From contig NZ_JARFPL010000020.1 of NCBI RefSeq assembly GCF_029167205.1, positions 1 to 45,875 of the forward strand: 45,875 nucleotides of DNA. Direction: 5' to 3'. This stretch comes from Methanocrinis alkalitolerans. Its GTDB lineage: Archaea; Halobacteriota; Methanosarcinia; Methanotrichales; Methanotrichaceae. A program made the position numbers and the translations under genes. Position 1 is the first letter of the stretch. Each line of letters begins with the position of its first letter. Shown piece after piece: positions 31,311 through 39,666 of the stretch. The notes beneath the pieces were generated by a model. It was not told where the DNA came from, did not search any database, and was given only the letters and a program-made list of their open reading frames with translations.

Positions 31311-33026
31311 CTACCTGTCCACCTCGCTGGTGCAAGCGTCCATGCTGCCCGCGATGGCGACGACGTCGGCTATGTAGACGCCCTCCAGAAGCGGGGGAAG
31401 GGCCTGGAAGTAGGCGTAGACGGGACCTCTGGCCTTGACCTTGACGGGCTTGTCCGTCCCGTCGCTGGCGACGAAGAAGCCCATCTCTCCCCGGTGGTCT
31501 TCGACGCGGTAGTAAGCCTCTCCCGGCTCGGGCTTGATCTTCTTGGGGATGCCTTCCGCCATGATGGGGCCGCTGGGGATCTGGTCGAGGCACTGCTCAA
31601 TGATGTAGCAGCTCTCGATGATCTCGTCGAGCCTCACCTCGACCCTCGCCTTGGAGTCTCCCTCCTTCCTGGTGATCACATCGAAGTCCAGGTCCTTGTA
31701 GAGGAGGTATGGATCTTCCCTCCTCATGTCGTAAGGGGTGTCTGAAGCCCTCAGGGGAGGACCAGAGACCCCGAGCCTCTTCGCCTCCGCCGGTGACAAA
31801 ACCCCGATCCCCTCCATCCTCCTTCTGTATATGCTGTCGGAGAGGAAGAGCTCCTTGTAATCCTTGGTCTTCTCCCTGACCATCTTCAGGGTGTCCAGGG
31901 TCATATCCTTGAAGCCGTCGGGAAGGTCGTTTCGGACCCCGCCGAAGCGGACGAAGCTGTGGTTGATCCTCGCCCCCGTCACGCTCTCTATGCAGGTGAG
32001 GACGTCTTCTCGATCGATGATCATGTAGAGGAAGGGGGAATAGACGGCGCTCGCTATGAGGGTCAGAAACTCGGCCGTCCCCAGGAGGTGGCTTTGGATC
32101 CTCGAGAGCTCCTGGGTGATGATCCGGATATACTGGGCCCTCTCAGGGGGCTCGATCCCAAGAAGCCTCTCCACAGCGCCGCAGTAGGCCTCGTTGTTGG
32201 TGAGGGCGGCCATGTAGCAGAGACGGTCGGTTATGGGGATCCCCTGGACGTAAGTCCTGTTCTCCATTATCTTCTCGATCCCCTTGTGGATGTAACCGAC
32301 GTCAAGGAACGCCTTCTTCACCTTCTCTCCGTCGACGAGGATGTCGAGGAGGAAGGGGCCTGGGACGACGGCGTGCTGGGGGCCGAGGTGGAGTATCATC
32401 TCAGAGGTCTCTTTGATCTCCATCTCCTCCCGCTCCCGGAAGGTGGGGTACTTCGGCCTCTCTTTTGGGACCGCCCCCGCCTCGATCTCAGCCTCCGTCG
32501 GGGGGATGGAGTACTCAGTATACCCGTCAGCGGTGACCGTCTCTATCGCCCTCTCAGCTGTGGTATAGTCCGGATAGCCCTTGAAGTCCTTCCTCCAGGG
32601 CCAGACCCCCACCAGCTCATCGGATAGGAGGAGAGGGTATAGCTCGGGATGGCCCTCAAAATCGATCCCCAGCATCTCCCAGATCTCCCGCTCGTACCAG
32701 TTGGCGTTCCAGTAAAGGCCGGTCAAGGACTTGACCCGCGGATCGTCCCTGGGGGTCTTGACCTTGAGGAGCGCCACCACCTTGTGGGCGCCGTGGCTCG
32801 CCAACATCTCGGTGACCTCGAAGAGCCCTTCACCGATCCTGTCCACCCCCACGGCACCGGAATAGTGATCGAAGCTGTGGTTGTCCCTCAGATACTTGCA
32901 GACCTCCACGATCCTCTCCGGCTTGATGGTGGCCCAGAGTTGACGTTCGGGGGATACCTTCGCCTCCTGGACCGCTCCCGGAAAGGCCGACTGGAGGGCT
33001 GCCAAGACATCATTTGCAGTTGTCAA
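31311..33026 (-). CDS. fpoCD: F420H2 dehydrogenase-type complex, fused subunits FpoC-FpoD
   Basis: A 571-residue single chain that joins the 30-kDa (FpoC/NuoC) and 49-kDa (FpoD/NuoD) subunits. The C part spans about residues 1-165 and includes NANWYEREIWEMLGIDFEGHPELYPLLLSDELVGVWPWRKDF. A linker with GAVPKERPKYPTFREREEMEIKE follows. The D part (about 205-571) starts MILHLGPQHAVVPGPFLLDI, holds DVGYIHKGIEKIMENRTYVQ, and ends with ADVVAIAGSMDACTSEVDR. In Methanosarcina C and D are separate genes, whereas a C-D fusion is known from enterobacterial complex I. No stop or frameshift marks the junction. The start is a TTG with GGAGGAG upstream. Confidence 0.92.
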   Translation of the reverse strand: MTTANDVLAALQSAFPGAVQEAKVSPERQLWATIKPERIVEVCKYLRDNHSFDHYSGAVGVDRIGEGLFEVTEMLASHGAHKVVALLKVKTPRDDPRVKSLTGLYWNANWYEREIWEMLGIDFEGHPELYPLLLSDELVGVWPWRKDFKGYPDYTTAERAIETVTADGYTEYSIPPTEAEIEAGAVPKERPKYPTFREREEMEIKETSEMILHLGPQHAVVPGPFLLDILVDGEKVKKAFLDVGYIHKGIEKIMENRTYVQGIPITDRLCYMAALTNNEAYCGAVERLLGIEPPERAQYIRIITQELSRIQSHLLGTAEFLTLIASAVYSPFLYMIIDREDVLTCIESVTGARINHSFVRFGGVRNDLPDGFKDMTLDTLKMVREKTKDYKELFLSDSIYRRRMEGIGVLSPAEAKRLGVSGPPLRASDTPYDMRREDPYLLYKDLDFDVITRKEGDSKARVEVRLDEIIESCYIIEQCLDQIPSGPIMAEGIPKKIKPEPGEAYYRVEDHRGEMGFFVASDGTDKPVKVKARGPVYAYFQALPPLLEGVYIADVVAIAGSMDACTSEVDR

Positions 33027-33041
33027 CGATGAACTCCTCCT

Positions 33042-33614
33042 CTAATAGCCTCTCTTGTCCTCGCGCTGCTTGATCTTCTTCTGAAGCTCTCTGAACCCCT
33101 CGATGAACTTCTCAGGCCTCGGGGGACATCCCGGGACGTAGACATCTATCGGGAAGAAACGACTGGTGTCGTTTATGATGTTGTAGGAGTCGTAAAAGGG
33201 GCCGCCAGAGATGGCGCATTCGCCTATCGCCATGACCCACTTGGGCTCAGGGATCTCTTCCCACAGGTTCTTGATCGCCGGAAGGTACTTTCGGGTTATG
33301 TAGCCGCTGATGATCATGACGTCGACCTGTCTTGGGGTCGCCCTGGGAAATATACCGAACCGGTCGCAGTCGTAGTGGGGACATCCGAAGACGAGCATCT
33401 CAACGCCGCAGCAGCCCATCGGCTGCATCAGAAACCACAGGGAGTTCTTCCTGCCCCAGTTGAGGACGTTCTTAATGGGGCCCATATCGATGATCTCGTG
33501 GATCTTCTCCGTGGTGGTGAACCAGACGTCGGTGAGGGGCCTGCCCCAGATCGTCCACTTCTCCAACTCCTCATCAACAGCTACCGGAACAGGTATGACA
33601 TCACTTATACCCAA
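33042..33614 (-). CDS. fpoB: F420H2 dehydrogenase-type complex, subunit FpoB (NuoB-like)
   Basis: The subunit that carries the N2-type [4Fe-4S] cluster, the last electron donor before methanophenazine. The 190-residue protein has MGCCGVEMLVFGCPHYDCDRFG (about residues 63-84; the double cysteine is the N2 signature), MAIGECAISGGPFYDSYNI (about 128-146) and VPGCPPRPEKFIEGFRELQKKIK (about 158-180), together giving the four ligands. The start is a TTG with GGAGG upstream and overlaps the end of fpoA by 10 nt. Confidence 0.94.
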   Translation of the reverse strand: MGISDVIPVPVAVDEELEKWTIWGRPLTDVWFTTTEKIHEIIDMGPIKNVLNWGRKNSLWFLMQPMGCCGVEMLVFGCPHYDCDRFGIFPRATPRQVDVMIISGYITRKYLPAIKNLWEEIPEPKWVMAIGECAISGGPFYDSYNIINDTSRFFPIDVYVPGCPPRPEKFIEGFRELQKKIKQREDKRGY

Positions 33615-34000
33615 CGCAACGCCTCCTTCTTAATGTCGTAGAGCAGACCGATCAACAGCACGACGAGGAAAATCAGCATCCCGGTGATCGCAATGCTCAC
33701 TCCGCCCACGGCGGGGATCGCCTCGGAAGCATAGACGTAGATCCATGGGTAGAGGAACAGAACCTCAACGTCAAAGATCACGAAGACGATGGCGAAGAGA
33801 TAGTACTGAACGTTGTACTGAACTCCAGCGTCCCGAACAGGTCTCAGACCGCCCTCGTAGGTGGACCTCTTCCGAAAAGTTGATTTCTGAGGAGATATGA
33901 TCTTCACGGCAGCCAGCGCGCCGATAGGCACAAGAGCACCTATTATCAAAAACATAATAAGTGGGATATAATAGTCCACTGCCACCAATTCGCCGCTCAT
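33605..34000 (-). CDS. fpoA: F420H2 dehydrogenase-type complex, subunit FpoA (NuoA-like)
   Basis: A 131-residue membrane subunit with three hydrophobic segments and the NuoA loop: TYEGGLRPVRDAGVQYNVQYYLFAIVFVIFDVEVLFLYPW (about 48-87), where FDVEVLFLYPW is the family signature. It is the first gene of the operon. The ATG at 34000 lies just behind GGAGG, and a TATA box is about 45 nt upstream. Confidence 0.94.
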   Translation of the reverse strand: MSGELVAVDYYIPLIMFLIIGALVPIGALAAVKIISPQKSTFRKRSTYEGGLRPVRDAGVQYNVQYYLFAIVFVIFDVEVLFLYPWIYVYASEAIPAVGGVSIAITGMLIFLVVLLIGLLYDIKKEALRWV

Positions 34001-34036
34001 TTTTTACCTCCTTTAGCCGTAAGAGCTAAACACAAA

Positions 34037-34056
34037 GTACTGATATAAAAGGTTTA
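34037..34056 (-). promoter_or_regulatory. Promoter of the Fpo operon
   Basis: On the minus strand CCTTTTATATCAG (plus 34040-34052) is a TATA box with a purine-poor BRE-like stretch (ATAAA) in front of it, about 47 nt before the fpoA ATG. The short untranslated leader then carries a GGAGG ribosome binding site. No other promoter-like space exists within the 11-gene unit. Confidence 0.55.
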
Positions 34057-34144
34057 TGAGAAAATCGATTAGCACCACGATCGCTATCCAGGGATGCCGT
34101 CCATAACAGAACGGTCCGATTCAGCATAATCCAGGTGAGTTTCG

Positions 34145-35062
34145 GTGGACTATATAAAGCAGATCGAGATCAGCCCCGGGATGGGCGTAGATGAGCTGGT
34201 GAGGATGATGGAAAGCTGCGGCTTTGGTGCCAGAAGGCTGGCTGAAGCCGTAAATATATACGAGGAGATGCTCTCGGAGGATTACACCAGGTTCTTCACC
34301 CTGGCCGGCGCGATGGTCCCTTCGGGGATGAGAAATATAATATCCGGTCTCATCAGAGACGGCAGAATAGACGTTCTCATCACCACGGGAGCAAACCTCG
34401 TTCACGACATAATCGAGAGCTATAGCCACCACATTCTCGGCGACTCTGAGGCGTATGACGCCGACCTGAGAGGAGAGGGGAAGAGCAGGATATACGACGT
34501 CTACGTCGGAGACGACGATTTCGTTCGGTTCGAGGAGCTTCTTCAGGAGGCGCTCCCCGAAAGCGCCGAGCCGATGACAGGAAGCGAGCTCCTGAGGGTC
34601 CTGGGGAGGAGGATCGAGGACGACAGGTCGATCTTGAGGTCCGCCTGCGACTGCGGCGTTCCGATATTCTGTCCTGCCCTATCCGACTCCATGATGGGGC
34701 TTCAGGCCTGGCTTTACAGGCAGACTAGAGAGCTCCACGTCGACGCCTTCAGCGACGTAGGAGAGCTGGTGGACATATGCTACGGTGCTGAACGATCGGG
34801 AATAGTCATCATAGGTGGAGGAGTTCCCAAGAACTTCGCCCTCCAATCGATGCTGGTGACCCCCAGGGGATTCGACCTCGCCATCCAGCTGACCACAGAC
34901 CGGCCCGAGCCGGGGGGGCTATCGGGAGCCACCCTCTCGGAGGCGGTATCCTGGGGGAAGATCGAGGCAGAGGCCAGAAGGGTCACCGTCTATGGAGATG
35001 CCACCATCAACTTCCCCCTCCTGGTGGCGTCGACTTTGACCCGGCTTCAGAGGAGAAGGTGA
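34145..35062 (+). CDS. dys: Deoxyhypusine synthase
   Basis: Transfers the butylamine part of spermidine to a lysine of initiation factor aIF5A, the first step of hypusine formation. The 305-residue protein has GAMVPSGMRNIISGLIRDGRIDVLITTGANLVHDIIESY (about 57-95, NAD-binding area), CPALSDSMMGLQAW (about 176-189), VIIGGGVPKNFALQ (about 219-232) and EAVSWGKIEAEARRVTVYGDATINFPLLVAS (about 264-295). SWGKI contains the lysine that forms the enzyme-imine intermediate, so catalysis should be intact. The GTG start follows AGGTGAG. Next in the same direction is a UbiX-like gene after 14 nt. It diverges from the Fpo operon. Confidence 0.9.
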   Translation: MDYIKQIEISPGMGVDELVRMMESCGFGARRLAEAVNIYEEMLSEDYTRFFTLAGAMVPSGMRNIISGLIRDGRIDVLITTGANLVHDIIESYSHHILGDSEAYDADLRGEGKSRIYDVYVGDDDFVRFEELLQEALPESAEPMTGSELLRVLGRRIEDDRSILRSACDCGVPIFCPALSDSMMGLQAWLYRQTRELHVDAFSDVGELVDICYGAERSGIVIIGGGVPKNFALQSMLVTPRGFDLAIQLTTDRPEPGGLSGATLSEAVSWGKIEAEARRVTVYGDATINFPLLVASTLTRLQRRR

Positions 35063-35076
35063 CGTCTTGATTCGAG

Positions 35077-35715
35077 ATGGGATGTGATAGCATTCAGAGG
35101 AAGGGAAAGATTTCGGACGTGGTGGTGGGGATCAGCGGAGCATCCGGGGTCGTCTACGGTATCAGGCTCCTGGAAGTCCTGGCGGAGATGGGATCTGTCA
35201 CCCATCTCGTGATGACCGATGCCGCCCGGAAGATAATAGAGATCGAGACCGAGGAGAGCCCCATCGAGGTGGAGATGATGGCCGACCGGGTCTATTCGCC
35301 CCGGGACTTCACGGCGTCGATCGCCAGCGGGTCCAACATCTTCGACGCCATGGTGGTGGCGCCCTGCAGCATGAGGACCCTGGCGGGGATCGCAAACGGC
35401 GTCTCCGACACCCTCATCACCCGGGCGGCAGACGTCTGTTTGAAGGAGAGGCGGAGATTGATCCTGGTGACCCGGGAGTCGCCCCTGAACCTCGTCCACC
35501 TGAAGAACATGGTCGCCGCCACCGAGGCGGGAGCGATCATACTTCCCCCGTCCCCCGGCTTTTACACCAGGCCGGAGAGGATTGAGGAGATGGTGGACGC
35601 TGTAGTGGGGAGGGTCTTGGACCTCCTGGGCGCAGAGCACGACCTATACAAGAGATGGAAGACTCCCCTGAGCGGAAATGCTTATAACGACGAAAATCAG
35701 ATGGAAGTGAGGTGA
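35077..35715 (+). CDS. ubiX: UbiX-like flavin prenyltransferase
   Basis: UbiX-type proteins attach a dimethylallyl group to FMN to make prenylated FMN, the cofactor of UbiD decarboxylases. The 212-residue protein shows VVVGISGASGVVYGIRLLEVL (about residues 15-35; the FMN/phosphate loop), SIASGSNIFDAMVVAPCSMRTLAGIANGVSDTLITRAADVCLKERRRLILVTRESPLNLVHLKNM (about 84-148, including the conserved APCS and DVCLKE segments) and ILPPSPGFYTRPERIEEMVDAVVGRVLDLL. No ubiD gene is in the window. The first 12 residues are unusual for the family, so the start may be slightly different. Confidence 0.88.
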   Translation: MGCDSIQRKGKISDVVVGISGASGVVYGIRLLEVLAEMGSVTHLVMTDAARKIIEIETEESPIEVEMMADRVYSPRDFTASIASGSNIFDAMVVAPCSMRTLAGIANGVSDTLITRAADVCLKERRRLILVTRESPLNLVHLKNMVAATEAGAIILPPSPGFYTRPERIEEMVDAVVGRVLDLLGAEHDLYKRWKTPLSGNAYNDENQMEVR

Positions 35716-35720
35716 CTTAG

Positions 35721-35894
35721 ATGAAATGTCAAATCTGTGCTGTTGACAAAGAGACATCGCCCGTAAAAGCCAAGCAAGCTACGATACACGGCCTCAAGGA
35801 CACGGTTTTTCACGTCTGTAAGGAATGTCTTGAGGCGGCACATAAGTCTTACATCGACAAAGAATTCCTTCTGAAGAAGGGAGGAGAAGGATAG
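35721..35894 (+). CDS. Small CxxC/CxxC zinc-ribbon-like protein (57 aa)
   Basis: A 57-residue protein starting MKCQICAVDKETSPVKAKQ. CQIC (residues 3-6) and CKEC (residues 33-36) form a two-CxxC metal site of zinc-ribbon type, spaced by about 26 residues including a histidine (HVCKEC). The C-terminal third is a basic helix. GAGGTGAC lies directly before the ATG, and the gene begins 5 nt after the UbiX stop, so the three genes from 34145 form one unit. It has no assigned function; comparable small zinc-ribbon proteins are often RNA-binding or adaptor proteins. Confidence 0.75.
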   Translation: MKCQICAVDKETSPVKAKQATIHGLKDTVFHVCKECLEAAHKSYIDKEFLLKKGGEG

Positions 35895-36037
35895 CATCTA
35901 CCTCATCGACCCCGAATATCTACATCGGATATTTGAGGTGGAGACTTCCTTTGCGTCTGGAGACCTGCTCGGGCTTGGGCGATTTATGATATCGAGGTTT
36001 ATGGTCGGTGTTGCCGGTCTCTTCGGGACGGTCTCGG

Positions 36038-36098
36038 ATAAACTTAAATTTGGGATGGCCTGTAGTTCGTTCGCAATAACAATTCGAGGCGAGATAAT
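36038..36098 (+). promoter_or_regulatory. Possible promoter and RBS of the component A2 operon
   Basis: An AT-rich box (AAACTTAAATTT, about 36040-36051) lies about 50 nt before the TTG at 36099, and GAGGCGAG (about 36085-36092) is its ribosome binding site. The 204-nt space from the zinc-ribbon-like gene holds no other recognisable gene. Confidence 0.4.
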
Positions 36099-37703
36099 TT
36101 GACACCATTTATTGAGATCCGGGACTTGACGGTGCGGTTTGGAGAAGTTGAAGCGCTGCGCAACGTCAATTTGGAGATCATGGAGGGGGAGTCTCTCGGC
36201 ATCCTGGGAAGGAGCGGTTCCGGCAAGAGCGTCCTATTGCACGTCCTTCGTGGAGTGGAGCCCTTCGAGAATATCAGCGGCCAAGTGATCTACCACGTCG
36301 GAAGATGCGCTCGGTGCCAACACGTCGAGCCCCCCAGCAAGGTGGGGGAGAAGTGCAAATGCGGCGGCAACCTCGAGCCCTTCGAAGCCGATTTCGTCAC
36401 CCTGGGGATCAACGACGCGGATAGACGCGACATATCTCGCAGGATCGCCATCATGCTTCAGCGGACCTTCGCCCTCTACGGCGACGAGAGGGTTATCGTA
36501 AACGTCATGAGGGCCGTAGAGGAGGCGAGCGGTGGGTCCATCAGCGTCAACCGGGCGGCGGACCTTCTGGACGAGGTCAACATGTCCCACAGGATGATGC
36601 ACGTCGCTCGAGAGCTCTCCGGCGGCGAGAAGCAGCGCGTCGTTCTGGCCCGGCAGCTCGCCAAGTCGCCGATGATGCTCCTCGCGGACGAGCCCTCGGG
36701 GACCCTGGACCCCAAGACCGCCGACCTCGTCCACGAGAGCATAAGGCGCGCCGTCGGAGACTTCAACATGACGATGATCATCACCAGCCACTGGCCGGAC
36801 GTCATGGTGGAGCTGACGGACAGGGCGGTCCTCCTCGACCACGGCGAAGTTGTATCTCTGGGGAAGCCCTCGGAGATCGCCGCCGAGTTCGCCTCCATGG
36901 CAGGGAAGATGGATGATAGGAAGGAGGTGAAGGTGGGGGCCCCCATACTCCGGTGCAGAGACCTATCAAAGCGGTACATAAGCATCGATCGCGGCGTCGT
37001 CCGGGCGGTGGACGAGGTCAATCTGGAGGTCTACGAGGGCGAGATCTTCGGCCTGGTGGGGACGAGCGGCGCTGGCAAGACGACCCTCTCCAAGATGCTC
37101 AACGGGATCATCCTCCCGACCTCCGGTGGGATATGGTGCAGGGTCGGCGACGAATGGGTGGACATGACAGTCCTCGGTGCGGACCAGAAGGGGAGGGCGA
37201 CAAAATACATGGGGATGCTCCACCAGGAGTACACCCTCTACCCATACCGGAGCGTCATCGACAATCTCACCGAGTCGATAGGCCTCGCCCTCCCCTTCGA
37301 GCTGGCCGAGAGGAAGGCGATTCACACCCTCGTAACGGTGGGCTTCTCCGAGGAGGAGGCTGAGAAGGTCCTCTCCAAGAACCCCAACGAGCTGAGCGAG
37401 GGGGAGAGGCACAGGGTCGCCATGGCCCAGGTCCTGATCAAGGAGCCGAGGATAGTGGTCCTGGACGAGCCTACGGGGACGATGGACCTCATCACCAAGA
37501 TAGACGTCTCCAAATCGGTCTTGAACGCCAGAGACGAGCTGGGAGAGACGTTCCTGATCGTCAGCCACGACATGGACTTCGTCCAGAACGTATGCGACCG
37601 GGCTGCTCTGATGCGCAACGGCAAGATAATTCACGTGGGGACCCCCGACGGCGTCCTCTCCCTGATGACAAAAGAGGAAGAAGAGGAGATGTTGGGGAAT
37701 TAA
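36099..37703 (+). CDS. atwA: Methyl-coenzyme M reductase system component A2 (double ABC ATPase)
   Basis: An ATP-dependent component for the reductive activation of methyl-coenzyme M reductase (MCR). The 534-residue protein has two ABC-ATPase modules. Module 1: Walker A GRSGSGKS (about 37-44), a four-cysteine insert (CARCQHVEPPSKVGEKCKC, about 71-89), signature LSGGEKQRV (about 170), Walker B LLADEPSG. Module 2: Walker A GTSGAGKT (about 321-328), signature LSEGERHRV (about 431) and Walker B IVVLDEPTG. Cysteine-rich inserts of this sort suggest a bound metal. The start is a TTG after GAGGCGAG. It is the first gene of the unit with mmp3-6-5-15-17-7, and the mmp3 start follows the stop after 1 nt. 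Confidence 0.92.
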   Translation: MTPFIEIRDLTVRFGEVEALRNVNLEIMEGESLGILGRSGSGKSVLLHVLRGVEPFENISGQVIYHVGRCARCQHVEPPSKVGEKCKCGGNLEPFEADFVTLGINDADRRDISRRIAIMLQRTFALYGDERVIVNVMRAVEEASGGSISVNRAADLLDEVNMSHRMMHVARELSGGEKQRVVLARQLAKSPMMLLADEPSGTLDPKTADLVHESIRRAVGDFNMTMIITSHWPDVMVELTDRAVLLDHGEVVSLGKPSEIAAEFASMAGKMDDRKEVKVGAPILRCRDLSKRYISIDRGVVRAVDEVNLEVYEGEIFGLVGTSGAGKTTLSKMLNGIILPTSGGIWCRVGDEWVDMTVLGADQKGRATKYMGMLHQEYTLYPYRSVIDNLTESIGLALPFELAERKAIHTLVTVGFSEEEAEKVLSKNPNELSEGERHRVAMAQVLIKEPRIVVLDEPTGTMDLITKIDVSKSVLNARDELGETFLIVSHDMDFVQNVCDRAALMRNGKIIHVGTPDGVLSLMTKEEEEEMLGN

Positions 37704-37704
37704 A

Positions 37705-39231
37705 TTGAAAGTCTTTCTCGACGGAGCGGAGATCTCCCTGGCGGCTGGTTCGACCCTGAAAGACGCCCTAGAGGCGGCGGGCGTTGGAGCAACGGAGGAG
37801 GCCATCATCGGGATAGTCAAGGGTAGGGAGGAGGAGGCCAAGGAGACGAACTCTTACTGGCTCAACACCACCAAGGGGAAGATGAGGATAGAGCTCCTCG
37901 ATACGGGGCTGCAGGAGGTCTGGCACCGGGCCGTCGGCACCATCTCGGGTCTGAAGGTGCGGTGGAGCGACGGCGCCGCCGTAGCCTTAGGGCCGGTGGG
38001 AACGAAGATGTCTCCCACCAGAAGAGAGGAGGAGTATGACCGGTGGGAGGTCATCCTGGGGGCCAGCGGCTTTGAGGCTGATAAAGGCCAGATAGTCTTC
38101 GCGAGGAAGAGGCACTCTGCGGCTTACGGCTCTCCCGCCGAGAACAGGGGCGTCTTTGCGACGGTGGTGGGGGGCAAAGACCTCCTGGGGAGGCTCGAAC
38201 TGGGAGATTCGATCTTGGACGCGGAGCCGATCGTGGAATGGGCTGCCATCTCAGAGAAGATGGCAACCCAGGACCTATCCCTCCCCATCGCCGACGGGAT
38301 GGAGATCTATACCAGAATTGAGGTGGACCTGAGCGAGTCGGCGCCAGAGGGTGCCGAGTTCTTCCTGGGAGCGACGAGGGACGGGGTCTTCTCTGTCGAC
38401 AGGACCTCCAGCTCCTACGCATCCTCCGACGTCCTTCTGGGGGAGCGGATAGAGTTTGAGAACCGCGAGCCCAGGAGCGAGGGCGCCGTCACCATCAGGA
38501 CCAGCGGCAGGGGCCTGGGGAGGATCTTCATCTACAAGGCGGACAGGACCTCCATCCCCGGCCACTCCGTGGTGGGGACAGTGACCGCAGGGATGGACCT
38601 GGTGAAGCTCGCCGAGGGCGGGATGAAGCTGGCGGCTAAGGTCAACCCCGAGAGGATCATGCTGATGGGGCTCCCCCTCAAAGAGGCGGAGAGGATCGCA
38701 GAGGGGAGGGGGATAGATTTTGAGGTCGAAGGCCACTTTGGCGACGACGCCGTGGTGGTGGAGCAGAGGCCCGTCGCCACCATGCAGATCCTGAAGGAGG
38801 GGAAGGTCACCGTCAAATCGATCCCGTCAGATCGGATGGTGGCGATCGAGCTCTACGACGACCTGGCACCAAAGACCCTGGACTACTTCAGACACGTGGT
38901 GGGGCTGAAAGAGAAACCGGTGGGACCCCTCCCCGTCCACTTCGTCTACGAGAATACCATCCTCTTCAAGCCGGCGATCTCGGCTACCAGCTACAAGGAG
39001 ATCCTCCCCGAGAACAAGCCTGGGGACCTGGTCAGGGCTGGGGAGATCGGAGTCACCAACCAGGCGGCTAAGAACGCTGGCCTCGTCGGAGTCAAGCTGG
39101 AGGACGACCCCAAGTACGGCCCCTCGGGAGAGAAGTTTTTGGCGACGAACATCGTGGGTAGGATCCTCGACCCCGAGAAGCTCCGGGACGTCAAGGAGGA
39201 GGAGACCGTTTACGTTCTGGAGGTGCGATAG
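37705..39231 (+). CDS. mmp3: Methanogenesis marker protein 3
   Basis: A 508-residue protein of the methanogen-specific Mmp3 family, which contains a cyclophilin-like (peptidyl-prolyl isomerase) fold. Recognisable parts are the N-terminal MKVFLDGAEISLAAGSTLKDAL (ubiquitin-like strand), PVGTKMSPTRREEEYDRWEV, and AVTIRTSGRGLGRIFIYKADRTSIPGHSVVGTVTAGMDLVKLA in the middle. The C-terminal domain includes IELYDDLAPKTLDYFRHVVGL and VYENTILFKPAISATSYKEILPENKPGDLVRAGEIGVTNQAAKNAGLVGVKL. Found with A2 and other Mmp proteins in MCR activation. It starts at a TTG and is tightly linked to component A2 before it and mmp6 after it (no gap). Confidence 0.9.
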   Translation: MKVFLDGAEISLAAGSTLKDALEAAGVGATEEAIIGIVKGREEEAKETNSYWLNTTKGKMRIELLDTGLQEVWHRAVGTISGLKVRWSDGAAVALGPVGTKMSPTRREEEYDRWEVILGASGFEADKGQIVFARKRHSAAYGSPAENRGVFATVVGGKDLLGRLELGDSILDAEPIVEWAAISEKMATQDLSLPIADGMEIYTRIEVDLSESAPEGAEFFLGATRDGVFSVDRTSSSYASSDVLLGERIEFENREPRSEGAVTIRTSGRGLGRIFIYKADRTSIPGHSVVGTVTAGMDLVKLAEGGMKLAAKVNPERIMLMGLPLKEAERIAEGRGIDFEVEGHFGDDAVVVEQRPVATMQILKEGKVTVKSIPSDRMVAIELYDDLAPKTLDYFRHVVGLKEKPVGPLPVHFVYENTILFKPAISATSYKEILPENKPGDLVRAGEIGVTNQAAKNAGLVGVKLEDDPKYGPSGEKFLATNIVGRILDPEKLRDVKEEETVYVLEVR

Positions 39232-39657
39232 GTGAAATCTACCAAGTACGTGGTGACGAGTCAGGACTCCGACGTCCTCCCCTCCGACATAGCCCTCAAG
39301 ATCTACGAGATCGGCCGCGACATAAACGTCAAAGAGACCTGCTTTGGCGTCATCATCGACGGCGAAGAGGAGGATATCTCGGCGACGGTGGAGGAGGTGA
39401 GGAAGATGGACGAGAACAACATCTTCATCAAAGATCGGGGATTTCCGCCCGGGGACCCCAGGAGGTGTCGGGGCCACCGGGGCGGGGGGGCCAGGCCCGG
39501 TTTTTACATGATGGAACACGAGTCCGATATCCTCCCCCTGATATCCCGGGGCCTCGAATCCGAGGCGAGGGGCGAAGAACCTCCGTCCGGGGTCGAGACG
39601 AAGCGGCGCCCGAGCCTGGAGGAGCTGGAAGCGATGATAAACGAAGAATTTTCCTGA
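39232..39657 (+). CDS. mmp6: Methanogenesis marker protein 6
   Basis: A 141-residue protein of the Mmp6 family, restricted to methanogens and relatives. The signature GFPPGDPRRCRGHRGGGARPGFYMMEHES (about residues 70-98) is nearly diagnostic; the arginine/glycine-rich stretch is followed by a helix (DILPLISRGLESEARG). One of its two cysteines (PRRCRG) lies in the signature. The C-terminal 30 residues are charged and probably disordered. The GTG start abuts the mmp3 stop codon. The biochemical role is not established beyond co-occurrence with MCR. Confidence 0.88.
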   Translation: MKSTKYVVTSQDSDVLPSDIALKIYEIGRDINVKETCFGVIIDGEEEDISATVEEVRKMDENNIFIKDRGFPPGDPRRCRGHRGGGARPGFYMMEHESDILPLISRGLESEARGEEPPSGVETKRRPSLEELEAMINEEFS

Positions 39658-39666
39658 GGTCCTTTC

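Noticed and set aside
30247..31593. 448-codon minus-strand frame over fpoH and the end of fpoCD
   Set aside because: Out of frame with both, Arg/Gly/Pro/His-rich composition and no motif; the fpoH and fpoCD frames are unmistakable.
35988..36101. 38-codon frame ending at the start of component A2
   Set aside because: It runs through the probable TATA box and ribosome binding site of the A2 gene and has no start signal of its own.
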